From the NCBI GenBank assembly GCA_036937835.1, contig CM072861.1, positions 1,235,001 through 1,299,000 of the forward strand: 64,000 nt of DNA, written 5' to 3'. Position numbers and translations under genes: made by a program. This stretch comes from Pampus argenteus (taxonomy: Eukaryota; Chordata; Actinopteri; Scombriformes; Stromateidae). The stretch's first letter is position 1. The number at the start of each line of letters is the position of its first letter. Below are positions 1 through 12,799 of this stretch, in pieces. The notes beneath the pieces are model-generated. The model ran no database searches. It was not told the origin of the DNA and saw nothing but the letters and a program-made list of their open reading frames with translations.

Positions 1-1300
1 TTTGGTCCTAATCATTAGAAATCAGTTACTTGTTGATGGCAAACATGGTTTTGATTGAAAATATTGCTCCTTGTTTAAGAAAAACTGTAGTTGTCAGTTT
101 TGGCCTGAGACAAAGCTATTTTTACAAATGTTACAGTAAAAGCTGCAGGAAGTTCTCAGAAGTGAGTTTTTTGGTCCTAATCATTAGAAATCAGTTACTT
201 GTTGATGGCAAACATGGTTTTGTTGAAAATATTGATCCTTATTTAAGAAAAACTGTAGTTGTCAGTTTTGGCCTGAGAGAAAGCTATTTTTACAAATGTT
301 ACAGTAAAAGCTGCAGGAAGCTCTCAGAAGTGAGTTTTTTGGTCCTAATTATTAGAAATCAGTTACTTGTTGATGGCAAACATGGTTTTGATTGAAAATA
401 TTGATCCTTGTTTAAGAAAAACTGTAGTTGTCAGTTTTGGCCTGAGACAAAGCTATTTTTACAAATGTTACAGTAAAAGCTGCTGGAAGCTCTCAGAAGT
501 GAGTTTTTTGGTCCTAATCATTAGAAATCAGTTACTTGTTGATGGCAAACATGGTTTTGATTGAAAATATTGATCCTTGTTTAAGAAAAACTGTAGTTGT
601 CAGTTTTGGCCTGAGAGAAAGCTATTTTGACAAATGTTACAGTAAAAGCTGCAGGAAGCTCTCAGAAGTGAGTTTTTTGGTCCTAATCATTTGAAATTAG
701 TTACTTGTTGATGGCAAACATGGTTTTGATTAAAAATATTGCTCCTTGTTTAAGAAAAACTGTAGTTGTCAGTTTTGGCCTGAGAGAAAGCTATTTGTAC
801 AAATGTTACAGTAAAAGCTGCAGGAAGCTCTCAGAAGTGAGTTTTTTGGTCCTAATCATTAGAAATCAGTTACTTGTTGATGGCAAACATGGTTTTGATT
901 GAAAATATTGCTCCTTGTTTAAGAAAAACTGTAATTGTCAGTTTTTGCCTGAGAGAAAGCAGTTTTTACAAATGTTACAGTAAAAGCTGCAGGAAGCTCT
1001 CAGAAGTGAGTTTTTTGGTCCTAATCATTAGAAATCAGTTACTTGTTGATGGCAAAGATGGTTTTGATTGAAAATATTGCTCCTTGTTTAAGAAAAACTG
1101 TAGTTGTCAGTTTTGGCCTGAGACAAAGCTATTTTTACAAATGTTACAGTAAAAGCTGCAGGAAGCTCTCAGAAGTGAGTTTTTTTGGTCCTAATCATTA
1201 GAAATCAGTTACTTGTTGATGGCAAACATGGTTTTGATTGAAAATATTGCTCCTTGTTTAAGAAAAACTGTAGTTGTCAGTTTTGGCCTGAGACAAAGCT
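1..1300 (+). repeat. Block repeated at +4920 bp (about 4920-6220)
   Basis: The order of a 168-bp variant, a GCTGCTGGAAG monomer, a TTTTGACAAATG/CATTTGAAATTAG monomer, a GATTAAAAATATTG/TATTTGTACAAATG monomer and a GTAATTGTC monomer at 0.2-1.0 kb recurs 4920 bp downstream. The pattern breaks after about 1.3 kb, where the left copy has an extra T in CTATTTTTTAC. Confidence 0.85.
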
Positions 1301-1449
1301 ATTTTTTACAAATGTTACAGTAAAAGCTGCAGGAAGCTCTCAGAAGTGAGTTTTTTGGTCCTAATCATTAGAAATCAGTTACTTGTTGATGGCAAACATG
1401 GTTTTGTTGAAAATATTGATCCTTATTTAAGAAAAACTGTAGTTGTCAG

Positions 1450-4400
1450 TTTTGGCCTGAGAGAAAGCTATTTTTACAAATGTTACAGTAAAAGCTGCAG
1501 GAAGCTCTCAGAAGTGAGTTTTTTGGTCCTAATCATTAGAAATCAGTTACTTGTTGATGGCAAACATTGTTTTGATTGAAAATATTGCTCCTTGTTTAAG
1601 AAAAACTATAGTTGTCAGTTTTGGGCTTCTCTCGCCGAGAGAAAGCTATTTTTACAAATGTTACAGTAAAAGCTGCAGGAAGCTCTCAGAAGTGAGTTTT
1701 TTGGTCCTAATCATTAGAAATCAGTTACTTGTTGATGGCACACATGGTTTTGATTGAAAATATTGCTCCTTGTTTGAGAAAAACTGTAGTTGTCAGTTTT
1801 GGCCTGAGAGAAAGCTATTTTTACAAATGTTACAGTAAAAGCTGCAGGAAGCTCTCAGAAGTGAGTTTTTTGGTCCTAATCATAAGAAATCAGTTACTTG
1901 TTGATGGCAAACATGGTTTTGATTGAAAATATTGCTCCTTGTTTAAGAAAAACTGTAATTGTCAGTTTTGGCCTGAGAGAAAGCAGTTTTTACAAATGTT
2001 ACAGTAAAAGCTGCAGGAAGCTCTCAGAAGTGAGTTTTTTGGTCCTAATCATTAGAAATCAGTTACTTGTTGATGGCAAACATGGTTTTGATTGAAAATA
2101 TTGCTCCTTGTTTAAGAAAAACTGTAGTTGTCAGTTTTGGCCTGAGACAAAGCTATTTTTACAAATGTTACAGTAAAAGCTGCAGGAAGCTCTCAGAAGT
2201 GAGTTTTTTTGGTCCTAATCATTAGAAATCAGTTACTTGTTGATGGCAAACATGGTTTTGATTGAAAATATTGCTCCTTGTTTAAGAAAAACTGTAGTTG
2301 TCAGTTTTGGCCTGAGACAAAGCTATTTTTACAAATGTTACAGTAAAAGCTGCAGGAAGCTCTCAGAAGTGAGTTTTTTGGTCCTAATAATTAGAAATCA
2401 GTTACTTGTTGATGGCAAACATGGTTTTCATTGAAAATATTGATCCTTGTTTAAGAAAAACTGTAGTTGTCAGTTTTGGCCTGAGAGAAAGCTATTTTTA
2501 CAAATGTTACAGTAAAAGCTGCAGGAAGCTCTCAGAAGTGAGTTTTTTGGTCCTAATCATTAGAAATCAGTTACTTGTTGATGGCAAACATGGTTTTGAT
2601 TGAAAATATTGCTCCTTGTTTAAGAAAAACTGTAGTTGTCAGTTTTGGCCTGAGAGAAAGCTATTTTTACAAATGTTACAGTAAAAGCTGCAGGAAGCTC
2701 TTAGAAGTGAGTTTTTTGGTCCTAATCATTAGAAATCAGTTACTTGTTGATGGCAAACATGGTTTTGATTGAAAATATTGCTCCTTGTTTAAGAAAAACT
2801 GTAGTTGTCAGTTTTGGCCTGAGAGAAAGTTATTTTTACAAATGTTACAGTAAAAGCTGCAGGAAGCTCTCAGAATTGAGTTTTTTGGTCCTAATCATTA
2901 GAAATCAGTTACTTGTTGATGGCAAACATGGTTTTGATTGAAAATATTGCTCCTTGTTTAAGAAAAACTGTAGTTGTCAGTTTTGGCCTGAGACAAAGCT
3001 ATTTTTACAAATGTTACAGTAAAAGCTGCAGGAAGCTCTCAGAAGTGAGTTTTTTGGTCCTAATCATTAGAAATCAGTTACTTGTTGATGGCAAACATGG
3101 TTTTGTTGAAAATATTGATCCTTATTTAAGAAAAACTGTAGTTGTCAGTTTTGGCCTGAGAGAAAGCTATTTTTACAAATGTTACAGTAAAAGCTGCAGG
3201 AAGCTCTCAGAAGTGAGTTTTTTGGTCCTAATTATTAGAAATCAGTTACTTGTTGATGGCAAACATGGTTTTGATTGAAAATATTGATCCTTGTTTAAGA
3301 AAAACTGTAGTTGTCAGTTTTGGCCTGAGACAAAGCTATTTTTACAAATGTTACAGTAAAAGCTGCTGGAAGCTCTCAGAAGTGAGTTTTTTGGTCCTAA
3401 TCATTAGAAATCAGTTACTTGTTGATGGCAAACATGGTTTTGATTGAAAATATTGATCCTTGTTTAAGAAAAACTGTAGTTGTCAGTTTTGGCCTGAGAG
3501 AAAGCTATTTTTACAAATGTTACAGTAAAAGCTGCAGGAAGCTCTCAGAAGTGAGTTTTTTGGTCCTAATCATTAGAAATCAGTTACTTGTTGATGGCAA
3601 ACATTGTTTTGATTGAAAATATTGCTCCTTGTTTAAGAAAAACTATAGTTGTCAGTTTTGGGCTTCTCTCGCCGAGAGAAAGCTATTTTTACAAATGTTA
3701 CAGTAAAAGCTGCAGGAAGCTCTCAGAAGTGAGTTTTTTGGTCCTAATCATTAGAAATCAGTTACTTGTTGATGGCACACATGGTTTTGATTGAAAATAT
3801 TGCTCCTTGTTTGAGAAAAACTGTAGTTGTCAGTTTTGGCCTGAGAGAAAGCTATTTTTACAAATGTTACAGTAAAAGCTGCAGGAAGCTCTCAGAAGTG
3901 AGTTTTTTGGTCCTAATCATAAGAAATCAGTTACTTGTTGATGGCAAACATGGTTTTGATTGAAAATATTGCTCCTTGTTTAAGAAAAACTGTAATTGTC
4001 AGTTTTGGCCTGAGAGAAAGCAGTTTTTACAAATGTTACAGTAAAAGCTGCAGGAAGCTCTCAGAAGTGAGTTTTTTGGTCCTAATCATTAGAAATCAGT
4101 TACTTGTTGATGGCAAACATGGTTTTGATTGAAAATATTGCTCCTTGTTTAAGAAAAACTGTAGTTGTCAGTTTTGGCCTGAGACAAAGCTATTTTTACA
4201 AATGTTACAGTAAAAGCTGCAGGAAGCTCTCAGAAGTGAGTTTTTTTGGTCCTAATCATTAGAAATCAGTTACTTGTTGATGGCAAACATGGTTTTGATT
4301 GAAAATATTGCTCCTTGTTTAAGAAAAACTGTAGTTGTCAGTTTTGGCCTGAGACAAAGCTATTTTTACAAATGTTACAGTAAAAGCTGCAGGAAGCTCT

Positions 4401-5490
4401 CAGAAGTGAGTTTTTTGGTCCTAATCATTAGAAATCAGTTACTTGTTGATGGCAAACATGGTTTTGATTGAAAATATTGCTCCTTGTTTAAGAAAAACTG
4501 TAGTTGTCAGTTTTGGCCTGAGAGAAAGCTATTTTTACAAATGTTACAGTAAAAGCTGCAGGAAGCTCTCAGAAGTGAGTTTTTTGGTCCTAATCATTAG
4601 AAATCAGTTACTTGTTGATGGCAAACATGGTTTTGATTGAAAATATTGCTCCTTGTTTAAGAAAAACTGTAGTTGTCAGTTTTGGCCTGAGAGAAAGCTA
4701 TTTTTACAAATGTTACAGTAAAAGCTGCAGGAAGCTCTTAGAAGTGAGTTTTTTGGTCCTAATCATTAGAAATCAGTTACTTGTTGATGGCAAACATGGT
4801 TTTGATTGAAAATATTGCTCCTTGTTTAAGAAAAACTGTAGTTGTCAGTTTTGGCCTGAGAGAAAGTTATTTTTACAAATGTTACAGTAAAAGCTGCAGG
4901 AAGCTCTCAGAATTGAGTTTTTTGGTCCTAATCATTAGAAATCAGTTACTTGTTGATGGCAAACATGGTTTTGATTGAAAATATTGCTCCTTGTTTAAGA
5001 AAAACTGTAGTTGTCAGTTTTGGCCTGAGACAAAGCTATTTTTACAAATGTTACAGTAAAAGCTGCAGGAAGCTCTCAGAAGTGAGTTTTTTGGTCCTAA
5101 TCATTAGAAATCAGTTACTTGTTGATGGCAAACATGGTTTTGTTGAAAATATTGATCCTTATTTAAGAAAAACTGTAGTTGTCAGTTTTGGCCTGAGAGA
5201 AAGCTATTTTTACAAATGTTACAGTAAAAGCTGCAGGAAGCTCTCAGAAGTGAGTTTTTTGGTCCTAATTATTAGAAATCAGTTACTTGTTGATGGCAAA
5301 CATGGTTTTGATTGAAAATATTGATCCTTGTTTAAGAAAAACTGTAGTTGTCAGTTTTGGCCTGAGACAAAGCTATTTTTACAAATGTTACAGTAAAAGC
5401 TGCTGGAAGCTCTCAGAAGTGAGTTTTTTGGTCCTAATCATTAGAAATCAGTTACTTGTTGATGGCAAACATGGTTTTGATTGAAAATAT
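1450..5490 (+). repeat. 12-monomer higher-order repeat, two tandem copies (2037 bp)
   Basis: Linked variants at 1.45-3.45 kb recur 2037 bp later: the 178-bp palindrome monomer (1627 and 3664), the GGCACACATGG monomer (about 1737 and 3774), the AATCATAAGAAATC monomer, the GTAATTGTC/AGCAGTTTTT monomer, a T-expanded GAGTTTTTTTGG, the AGCTCTTAGAAG monomer, the AGAATTGAG monomer and the 168-bp GTTTTGTTGAAAA monomer. The length fits 12 x 169 with +9, +1 and -1. The copies differ at few sites, for example TTTTCATTG at about 2427 against TTTTGATTG in the second. Confidence 0.9.
1627..1643. repeat. 17-bp odd palindrome defining the 178-bp monomer class
   Basis: TTCTCTCGCCGAGAGAA has 8-bp arms around a central C and adds 9 bp to the monomer. 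Fourteen copies start at 1627, 3664, 6378, 7063, 7410, 8433, 10131, 11155, 12177, 12524, 13547, 20822, 30465 and 44667 (the last with one changed base). All are preceded by AAAACTATA in place of AAAACTGTA, so they share one origin. Two subtypes exist: CTATAGTTGTC (1627, 3664, 8433, 11155, 13547) and CTATAATTGTC with AATATGGCTCC (the other nine). None is seen right of the retrotransposon. Confidence 0.9.
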
Positions 5491-6829
5491 TGATCCTTGT
5501 TTAAGAAAAACTGTAGTTGTCAGTTTTGGCCTGAGAGAAAGCTATTTTGACAAATGTTACAGTAAAAGCTGCAGGAAGCTCTCAGAAGTGAGTTTTTTGG
5601 TCCTAATCATTTGAAATTAGTTACTTGTTGATGGCAAACATGGTTTTGATTAAAAATATTGCTCCTTGTTTAAGAAAAACTGTAGTTGTCAGTTTTGGCC
5701 TGAGAGAAAGCTATTTGTACAAATGTTACAGTAAAAGCTGCAGGAAGCTCTCAGAAGTGAGTTTTTTGGTCCTAATCATTAGAAATCAGTTACTTGTTGA
5801 TGGCAAACATGGTTTTGATTGAAAATATTGCTCCTTGTTTAAGAAAAACTGTAATTGTCAGTTTTGGCCTGAGAGAAAGCAGTTTTTACAAATGTTACAG
5901 TAAAAGCTGCAGGAAGCTCTCAGAAGTGAGTTTTTTGGTCCTAATCATTAGAAATCAGTTACTTGTTGATGGCAAACATGGTTTTGATTGAAAATATTGC
6001 TCCTTGTTTAAGAAAAACTGTAGTTGTCAGTTTTGGCCTGAGACAAAGCTATTTTTACAAATGTTACAGTAAAAGCTGCAGGAAGCTCTCAGAAGTGAGT
6101 TTTTTTGGTCCTAATCATTAGAAATCAGTTACTTGTTGATGGCAAACATGGTTTTGATTGAAAATATTGCTCCTTGTTTAAGAAAAACTGTAGTTGTCAG
6201 TTTTGGCCTGAGACAAAGCTATTTTTACAAATGTTACAGTAAAAGCTGCAGGAAGCTCTCAGAAGTGAGTTTTTTGGTCCTAATCATTAGAAATCAGTTA
6301 CTTCTTGATGGCAAACATGGTTTTGATTGAAAATATGGCTCCTTGTTTAAGAAAAACTATAATTGTCAGTTTTGGGCTTCTCTCGCCGAGAGAAAGCTAT
6401 TTTTACAAATGTTACAGTAAAAGCTGCAGGAAGCTCTCAGAAGTGAGTTTTTTGGTCCTAATCATTAGAAATCAGTTACTTGTTGAAGGCAAACATGGTT
6501 TTGATTGAAAATATTGCTCCTTGTTTAAGAAAAACTGTAGTTGTCAGTTTTGGCCTGAGAGAAAGCTATTTTTACAAATGTTACAGTAAAAGCTGCAGGA
6601 AGCTCTCAGAAGTGAGTTTTTTGGTCCTAATCATTAGAAATCAGTTACTTGTTGATGGCAAACATGGTTTTGATTGAAAATATTGCTCCTTGTTTAAGAA
6701 AAACTGTAGTTGTCAGTTTTGGCCTGAGACAAAGCTATTTTTACAAATGTTACAGTAAAAGCTGCAGGAAGCTCTCAGAAGTGAGTTTTTTGGTCCTAAT
6801 CATTAGAAATCAGTTACTTGTTGATGGCA

Positions 6830-9010
6830 AACATGGTTTTGATTGAAAATATTGATCCTTGTTTAAGAAAAACTGTAGTTGTCAGTTTTGGCCTGAGAGA
6901 AAGCTATTTTGACAAATGTTACAGTAAAAGCTGCAGGAAGCTCTCAGAAGTGAGTTTTTTGGTCCTAATCATTCGAAATTAGTAACTTGTTGATGGCAAA
7001 CATGGTTTTGATTGAAAATATGGCTCCTTGTTTAAGAAAAACTATAATTGTCAGTTTTGGGCTTCTCTCGCCGAGAGAAAGCTATTTTTACAAATGTTAC
7101 AGTAAAAGCTGCAGGAAGCTCTCAGAAGTGAGTTTTTTGGTCCTAATCATTAGAAATCAGTTACTTGTTGATGGCAAACATGGTTTTGATTGAAAATATT
7201 GATCCTTGTTTAAGAAAAACTGTAGTTGTCAGTTTTGGCCTGAGAGAAAGCTATTTTGACAAATGTTACAGTAAAAGCTGCAGGAAGCTCTCAGAAGTGA
7301 TTTTTTTGGTCCTAATCATTCGAAATTAGTTACTTGTTGATGGCAAACATGGTTTTGATTGAAAATATGGCTCCTTGTTTAAGAAAAACTATAATTGTCA
7401 GTTTTGGGCTTCTCTCGCCGAGAGAAAGCTATTTTTACAAATGTTACAGTAAAAGCTGCAGGAAGCTCTCAGAAGTGAGTTTTTTGGTCCTAATCATTAG
7501 AAATCAGTTACTTGTTGATGGCAAACATGGTTTGATTGAAAATATTGCTCCTTGTTTGAGAAAAACTGTAGTTGTCAGTTTTGGCCTGAGAGAAAGCTAT
7601 TTTTACAAAGGTTACAGTAAAAGCTGCAGGAAGCTCTCAGAAGTGAGTTTTTTGGTCCTAATCATTAGAAATCAGTTACTTGTTGATGGCAAACATGGTT
7701 TTGATTGAAAATATTGCTCCTTGTTTAAGAAAAACTGTAATTGTCAGTTTTGGCCTGAGAGAAAGCAGTTTTTACAAATGTTACAGTAAAAGCTGCAGGA
7801 AGCTCTCAGAAGTGAGTTTTTTGGTCCTAATCATTAGAAATCAGTTACTTGTTGATGGCAAACATGGTTTTGATTGAAAATATTGCTCCTTGTTTAAGAA
7901 AAACTGTAGTTGTCAGTTTTGGCCTGAGACAAAGCTATTTTTACAAATGTTACAGTAAAAGCTGCAGGAAGCTCTCAGAAGTGAGTTTTTTTGGTCCTAA
8001 TCATTAGAAATCAGTTACTTGTTGATGGCAAACATGGTTTTGATTGAAAATATTGCTCCTTGTTTAAGAAAAACTGTAGTTGTCAGTTTTGGCCTGAGAC
8101 AAAGCTATTTTTTACAAATGTTACAGTAAAAGCTGCAGGAAGCTCTCAGAAGTGAGTTTTTTGGTCCTAATCATTAGAAATCAGTTACTTGTTGATGGCA
8201 AACATGGTTTTGTTGAAAATATTGATCCTTATTTAAGAAAAACTGTAGTTGTCAGTTTTGGCCTGAGAGAAAGCTATTTTTACAAATGTTACAGTAAAAG
8301 CTGCAGGAAGCTCTCAGAAGTGAGTTTTTTGGTCCTAATCATTAGAAATCAGTTACTTGTTGATGGCAAACATTGTTTTGATTGAAAATATTGCTCCTTG
8401 TTTAAGAAAAACTATAGTTGTCAGTTTTGGGCTTCTCTCGCCGAGAGAAAGATATTTTTACAAATGTTACAGTAAAAGCTGCAGGAAGCTCTCAGAAGTG
8501 AGTTTTTTGGTCCTAATCATTAGAAATCAGTTACTTGTTGATGGCACACATGGTTTTGATTGAAAATATTGCTCCTTGTTTGAGAAAAACTGTAGTTGTC
8601 AGTTTTGGCCTGAGAGAAAGCTATTTTTACAAATGTTACAGTAAAAGCTGCAGGAAGCTCTCAGAAGTGAGTTTTTTGGTCCTAATCATAAGAAATCAGT
8701 TACTTGTTGATGGCAAACATGGTTTTGATTGAAAATATTGCTCCTTGTTTAAGAAAAACTGTAATTGTCAGTTTTGGCCTGAGAGAAAGCAGTTTTTACA
8801 AATGTTACAGTAAAAGCTACAGGAAGCTCTCAGAAGTGAGTTTTTTGGTCCTAATCATTAGAAATCAGTTACTTGTTGATGGCAAACATGGTTTTGATTG
8901 AAAATATTGCTCCTTGTTTAAGAAAAACTGTAGTTGTCAGTTTTGGCCTGAGACAAAGCTATTTTTACAAATGTTACAGTAAAAGCTGCAGGAAGCTCTC
9001 AGAAGTGAGT
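6830..9010 (+). repeat. Block repeated at +5114 bp (about 11940-14120)
   Basis: Two palindrome monomers 347 bp apart (7063 and 7410), the private GTGATTTTTTTGG, the GGTTTGATTG deletion monomer with AAAGGTTACAG, a third palindrome monomer at 8433 and the CATAAGAAATC monomer all recur exactly 5114 bp later. The blocks separate near 9.01/14.12 kb, where only the right copy has the extra T in GAGTTTTTTTGG. A further partial copy of the middle of this block lies at +2721 bp (about 9.9-11.1 kb). Confidence 0.88.
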
Positions 9011-12000
9011 TTTTTGGTCCTAATCATTAGAAATCAGTTACTTGTTGATGGCAAACATGGTTTTGATTGAAAATATTGCTCCTTGTTTAAGAAAAACTGT
9101 AGTTGTCAGTTTTGGCCTGAGACAAAGCTATTTTTACAAATGTTACAGTAAAAGCTGCAGGAAGCTCTCAGAAGTGAGTTTTTTGGTCCTAATCATTAGA
9201 AATCAGTTACTTGTTGGTGGCAAACATGGTTTTGATTGAAAATATTGCTCCTTGTTTAAGAAAAACTGTAGTTGTCAGTTTTGCCCTGAGATAAAGCTAT
9301 TTTTACAAATGTTACAGTAAAAGCTGCAGGAAGCTCTCAGAAGTGAGTTTTTTGGTCCTAATCATTAGAAATCAGTTACTTGTTGAAGGCAAACATGGTT
9401 TTGATTGAAAATATTGCTCCTTGTTTAAGAAAAACTGTAGTTGTCAGTTTTGGCCTGAGAGAAAGCTATTTTTACAAATGTTACAGTAAAAGCTGCAGGA
9501 AGCTCTCAGAAGTGAGTTTTTTGGTCCTAATCATTAGAAATCAGTTACTTGTTGATGGCAAACATGGTTTTGATTGAAAATATTGCTCCTTGTTTAAGAA
9601 AAACTGTAGTTGTCAGTTTTGGCCTGAGACAAAGCTATTTTTACAAATGTTACAGTAAAAGCTGCAGGAAGCTCTCAGAAGTGAGTTTTTTGGTCCTAAT
9701 CATTAGAAATCAGTTACTTGTTGATGGCAAACATGGTTTTGTTGAAAATATTGATCCTTATTTAAGAAAAACTGTAGTTGTCAGTTTTGGCGTGAGAGAA
9801 AGCTATTTTTACAAATGTTACAGTAAAAGCTGCAGGAAGCTCTCAGAAGTGAGTTTTTTGGTCCTAATCATTAGAAATCAGTTACTTGTTGATGGCAAAC
9901 ATGGTTTTGATTGAAAATATTGATCCTTGTTTAAGAAAAACTGTAGTTGTCAGTTTTGGCCTGAGAGAAAGCTATTTTGACAAATGTTACAGTAAAAGCT
10001 GCAGGAAGCTCTCAGAAGTGAGTTTTTTGGTCCTAATCATTCGAAATTAGTTACTTGTTGATGGCAAACATGGTTTTGATTGAAAATATGGCTCCTTGTT
10101 TAAGAAAAACTATAATTGTCAGTTTTGGGCTTCTCTCGCCGAGAGAAAGCTATTTTTACAAATGTTACAGTAAAAGCTGCAGGAAGCTCTCAGAAGTGAG
10201 TTTTTTGGTCCTAATCATTAGAAATCAGTTACTTGTTGATGGCAAACATGGTTTGATTGAAAATATTGCTCCTTGTTTGAGAAAAACTGTAGTTGTCAGT
10301 TTTGGCCTGAGAGAAAGCTATTTTTACAAAGGTTACAGTAAAAGCTGCAGGAAGCTCTCAGAAGTGAGTTTTTTGGTCCTAATCATTAGAAATCAGTTAC
10401 TTGTTGATGGCAAACATGGTTTTGATTGAAAATATTGCTCCTTGTTTAAGAAAAACTGTAATTGTCAGTTTTGGCCTGAGAGAAAGCAGTTTTTACAAAT
10501 GTTACAGTAAAAGCTGCAGGAAGCTCTCAGAAGTGAGTTTTTTGGTCCTAATCATTAGAAATCAGTTACTTGTTGATGGCAAACATGGTTTTGATTGAAA
10601 ATATTGCTCCTTGTTTAAGAAAAACTGTAGTTGTCAGTTTTGGCCTGAGACAAAGCTATTTTTACAAATGTTACAGTAAAAGCTGCAGGAAGCTCTCAGA
10701 AGTGAGTTTTTTTGGTCCTAATCATTAGAAATCAGTTACTTGTTGATGGCAAACATGGTTTTGATTGAAAATATTGCTCCTTGTTTAAGAAAAACTGTAG
10801 TTGTCAGTTTTGGCCTGAGACAAAGCTATTTTTTACAAATGTTACAGTAAAAGCTGCAGGAAGCTCTCAGAAGTGAGTTTTTTGGTCCTAATCATTAGAA
10901 ATCAGTTACTTGTTGATGGCAAACATGGTTTTGTTGAAAATATTGATCCTTATTTAAGAAAAACTGTAGTTGTCAGTTTTGGCCTGAGAGAAAGCTATTT
11001 TTTACAAATGTTACAGTAAAAGCTGCAGGAAGCTCTCAGAAGTGAGTTTTTTGGTCCTAATCATTAGAAATCAGTTACTTGTTGATGGCAAACATTGTTT
11101 TGATTGAAAATATTGCTCCTTGTTTAAGAAAAACTATAGTTGTCAGTTTTGGGCTTCTCTCGCCGAGAGAAAGCTATTTTTACAAATGTTACAGTAAAAG
11201 CTGCAGGAAGCTCTCAGAAGTGAGTTTTTTGGTCCTAATCATTAGAAATCAGTTACTTGTTGATGGCAAACATGGTTTTGATTGAAAATATTGCTCCTTG
11301 TTTAAGAAAAACTGTAGTTGTCAGTTTTGGCCTGAGAGAAAGCTATTTTTACAAATGTTACAGTAAAAGCTGCAGGAAGCTCTCAGAAGTGAGTTTTTTG
11401 GTCCTAATCATTAGAAATCAGTTACTTGTTGGTGGCAAACATGGTTTTGATTGAAAATATTGCTCCTTGTTTAAGAAAAACTGTAGTTGTCAGTTTTGGC
11501 CTGAGAGAAAGCTATTTTTACAAATGTTACAGTAAAAGCTGCAGGAAGCTCTCAGAAGTGAGTTTTTTGGTCCTAATCATTAGAAATCAGTTACTTGTTG
11601 ATGGCAAACATGGTTTTGATTGAAAATATTGCTCCTTGTTTAAGAAAAACTGTAGTTGTCAGTTTTGGCCTGAGACAAAGCTATTTTTACAAATGTTACA
11701 GTAAAAGCTGCAGGAAGCTCTCAGAAGTGAGTTTTTTGGTCCTAATCATTAGAAATCAGTAACTTGTTGATGGCAAACATGGTTTTGTTGAAAATATTGA
11801 TCCTTATTTAAGAAAAACTGTAGTTGTCAGTTTTGGCCTGAGAGAAAGCTATTTTTACAAATGTTACAGTAAAAGCTGCAGGAAGCTCTCAGAAGTGAGT
11901 TTTTTGGTCCTAATCATTAGATATCAGTTACTTGTTGATGGAAAACATGGTTTTGATTGAAAATATTGATCCTTGTTTAAGAAAAACTGTAGTTGTCAGT

Positions 12001-12799
12001 TTTGGCCTGAGAGAAAGCTATTTTGACAAATGTTACAGTAAAAGCTGCAGGAAGCTCTCAGAAGTGAGTTTTTTGGTCCTAATCATTCGAAATTAGTTAC
12101 TTGTTGATGGCAAACATGGTTTTGATTGAAAATATGGCTCCTTGTTTAAGAAAAACTATAATTGTCAGTTTTGGGCTTCTCTCGCCGAGAGAAAGCTATT
12201 TTTACAAATGTTACAGTAAAAGCTGCAGGAAGCTCTCAGAAGTGAGTTTTTTGGTCCTAATCATTAGAAATCAGTTACTTGTTGATGGCAAACATGGTTT
12301 TGATTGAAAATATTGATCCTTGTTTAAGAAAAACTGTAGTTGTCAGTTTTGGCCTGAGAGAAAGCTATTTTGACAAATGTTACAGTAAAAGCTGCAGGAA
12401 GCTCTCAGAAGTGATTTTTTTGGTCCTAATCATTCGAAATTAGTTACTTGTTGATGGCAAACATGGTTTTGATTGAAAATATGGCTCCTTGTTTAAGAAA
12501 AACTATAATTGTCAGTTTTGGGCTTCTCTCGCCGAGAGAAAGCTATTTTTACAAATGTTACAGTAAAAGCTGCAGGAAGCTCTCAGAAGTGAGTTTTTTG
12601 GTCCTAATCATTAGAAATCAGTTACTTGTTGATGGCAAACATGGTTTGATTGAAAATATTGCTCCTTGTTTGAGAAAAACTGTAGTTGTCAGTTTTGGCC
12701 TGAGAGAAAGCTATTTTTACAAAGGTTACAGTAAAAGCTGCAGGAAGCTCTCAGAAGTGAGTTTTTTGGTCCTAATCATTAGAAATCAGTTACTTGTTG

